Assembly (NCBI RefSeq): GCF_027925525.1 | Contig: NZ_BSDJ01000015.1 | Coordinates: 62,001-126,000, forward strand | Origin: Paenibacillus tyrphae | GTDB lineage: Bacteria; Bacillota; Bacilli; Paenibacillales; NBRC-103111 | Direction: 5' to 3' | Length of the DNA: 64,000 nt | Shown: piece after piece, positions 62,936 to 64,000 of the stretch | How positions within the stretch are numbered: the first letter of the stretch is position 1 | Layout: each line of letters begins with the position of its first letter | Position numbers and translations under genes: made by a program | The notes under the pieces: generated by a model | Databases searched by the model: none | The model's input: the letters and a program-made list of their open reading frames with translations, nothing else | What the model was told of the DNA's origin: nothing

Positions 62936-63682
62936 TTACTTTTTGCTCTTCTGCGGCCCTTCCACCGCACCGTTCAAAGCATGAACGTAATACACGTCTC
63001 CGTCCGCATTCCCCAGCGACACCCGCCAGGACGGCCACATATTCAACGTCTGTGAATTGTACACCTGTCCGTGATACCCGAGCCGGACGCTCGTAATGAC
63101 CGCTCCCGACGGCAAATAGTTCTCGATCAGACTCCGCAAAGCGATATAGGCGGTAATGACCTTCTGTTCCTTCTGCTGCCCGTCAGACTGCACTTCCACA
63201 TAACCCTGCTGGTAGGAGGTGATTTGTCCGTTTTTCTCGAACAGCCTCAACTGCACGTCGAACATCGGAAGCGTGCCGTACAACTGGTGAAACACATAAG
63301 TACCGCCAAGACTCGTCATCGGATCGAATTGGTACGACTCGATCTTCGGAATGCCCGTTCTCGCCAATACGTCCCGGAACGAGCCCTTGCTGATCAACGG
63401 ATCGAATTTAAACGGCGCCGCCAGCGGCACCACCTTCTCCGGATTGAAATTATCGTCGAACCGGACAACAATCTCCCGCAGCTTCGGCACATCCTTCGGA
63501 ATATCCGGAGGCACCTGAATATTTTTACTTTTCGACAGCCTTTGAATCTCCTCCGCCGCTCCGATCGCGTTCGCCTCCAGATCGAGAAGGTCCGCACGAC
63601 TGGACCACAGCTGGATGCCGAGCACCACGTTCAGCAGCAGGAAGGACAATATCAATATCGTCTTGGCACGTCCCCATTCCAC
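62936..63682 (-). CDS. yycI: WalRK regulatory protein YycI
   Basis: About 248 residues from GTG 63682, 8 bases after AAGGAGG. One N-terminal membrane helix (ILILSFLLLNVVLGIQLWSS), then an extracellular beta-rich domain of the YycI/YycH fold (FKFDPLISKGSFRDVLARTG, VYYVHALNGAVEGPQKSKK end). With YycH it controls the WalK kinase through membrane contacts. Starts 13 bases after yycH. Confidence 0.9.
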   Translation of the reverse strand: MEWGRAKTILILSFLLLNVVLGIQLWSSRADLLDLEANAIGAAEEIQRLSKSKNIQVPPDIPKDVPKLREIVVRFDDNFNPEKVVPLAAPFKFDPLISKGSFRDVLARTGIPKIESYQFDPMTSLGGTYVFHQLYGTLPMFDVQLRLFEKNGQITSYQQGYVEVQSDGQQKEQKVITAYIALRSLIENYLPSGAVITSVRLGYHGQVYNSQTLNMWPSWRVSLGNADGDVYYVHALNGAVEGPQKSKK

Positions 63683-63695
63683 GCCGGCGTCCTCC

Positions 63696-64000
63696 TTAGT
63701 CCAAAAATTCGTACGAACCGTCTTGAAGCTCGGCCACCCAGGCCGGAACAAGAAGCATGGCCTGCTCCGTCACGACCATGCGGTAAGCCGGGAAGATCGA
63801 ATACACCCGCGCCTTTTTGGCGAACGCGGCCAGCTTCTGCTCCAGCGGCTCTCCGCCCGCCAACTGCACTTCGGTACGGACAGAGCTTCGCAGATCGGGA
63901 GTAAGCAGCGAACGCTCGTAGCTGGCTACGATGCCTTTTTGCAGCGATATTTTCATAAAGCCCGTATTCTCGTTGCGCGTATTGATGACCGGGTACGAAT
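63696..64000 (-). CDS. yycH: WalRK regulatory protein YycH, C-terminal part only
   Basis: The last ~101 codons are in the window; the frame stays open to base 64000, so the gene starts beyond it. Visible text NTRNENTGFMKISLQKG and the C-terminal AYRMVVTEQAMLLVPAWVAE match the end of YycH. It precedes yycI as expected. walK and walR should follow just outside the window. Confidence 0.88.
   Translation of the reverse strand, partial: SYPVINTRNENTGFMKISLQKGIVASYERSLLTPDLRSSVRTEVQLAGGEPLEQKLAAFAKKARVYSIFPAYRMVVTEQAMLLVPAWVAELQDGSYEFLD

Overview
The window looks like a chromosomal segment of a Paenibacillus-type Gram-positive spore former. Supporting signs are S-layer-homology (SLH) proteins, a DUF4855/FIMAH surface protein, strong GGAGG-type ribosome binding sites, frequent GTG/TTG starts, and the run yycH-yycI-walJ-htrA-(CxxH/CxxC protein)-rlmH at the right end. 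That run normally lies beside walR-walK near the replication origin of Bacillales. The genus is an inference; no rRNA or complete phylogenetic marker set is present.

Layout. 0-6.7 kb: the end of a DUF4855 surface protein, an SLH cell-surface protein with a structured leader, and a divergent response regulator. 6.7-13.9 kb: a TPR-SUKH protein with unknown partners, a methyltransferase/Nudix/EamA operon, an HxlR regulator divergent from a quinone-oxidoreductase-like dehydrogenase, and a second Nudix gene. 13.9-29.2 kb: small regulator/effector modules (ArsR/EamA exporter, MerR/hydrolase, ahpCF, Fur-controlled siderophore-binding lipoprotein, mqo, TMEM175 channel, TetR/MFS) and a second SUKH cluster. 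29.4-40 kb: class B sortase with a roughly 2,100-residue wall-anchored adhesin, an SLH-M13 metallopeptidase and a possible spore-surface protein. 40-50.9 kb: a GC-rich acquired gene behind a two-component system, a second HxlR/dehydrogenase pair with an eroded regulator, secA2, and an ABC exporter operon with a LytTR regulator fused to a degenerate ABC domain.

The most unusual region is 51.2-58.4 kb. The last codons of rlmH (Glu-Pro-Tyr-His-Lys-stop) recur, with the sequence just outside the gene, at four further places downstream, all in the same orientation. Four of the five copies (51.2, 51.9, 57.9 and 58.4 kb) have a TTCGCC-type arm on one side. The four distal copies have a GGCGAA-type arm on the other side at a near-constant 15-17 nt. 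This is the geometry of tandem SCC (staphylococcal cassette chromosome) attachment sites, which use the 3' end of rlmH (orfX). The segments between sites hold two ABC-F ATPases, an initiator tRNA, greA and nfo. No ccr recombinase is visible, so the array would be a remnant or mobilised in trans.

Functional links. SecA2 could export the SLH proteins, as it does for S-layer proteins in Bacillus anthracis. The sortase most likely anchors the adhesin encoded immediately upstream of it. AhpC and AhpF form a complete peroxidase. Several small transporters sit beside their own regulators with visible shared operators. No transposase, phage gene, CRISPR array or rRNA was found.
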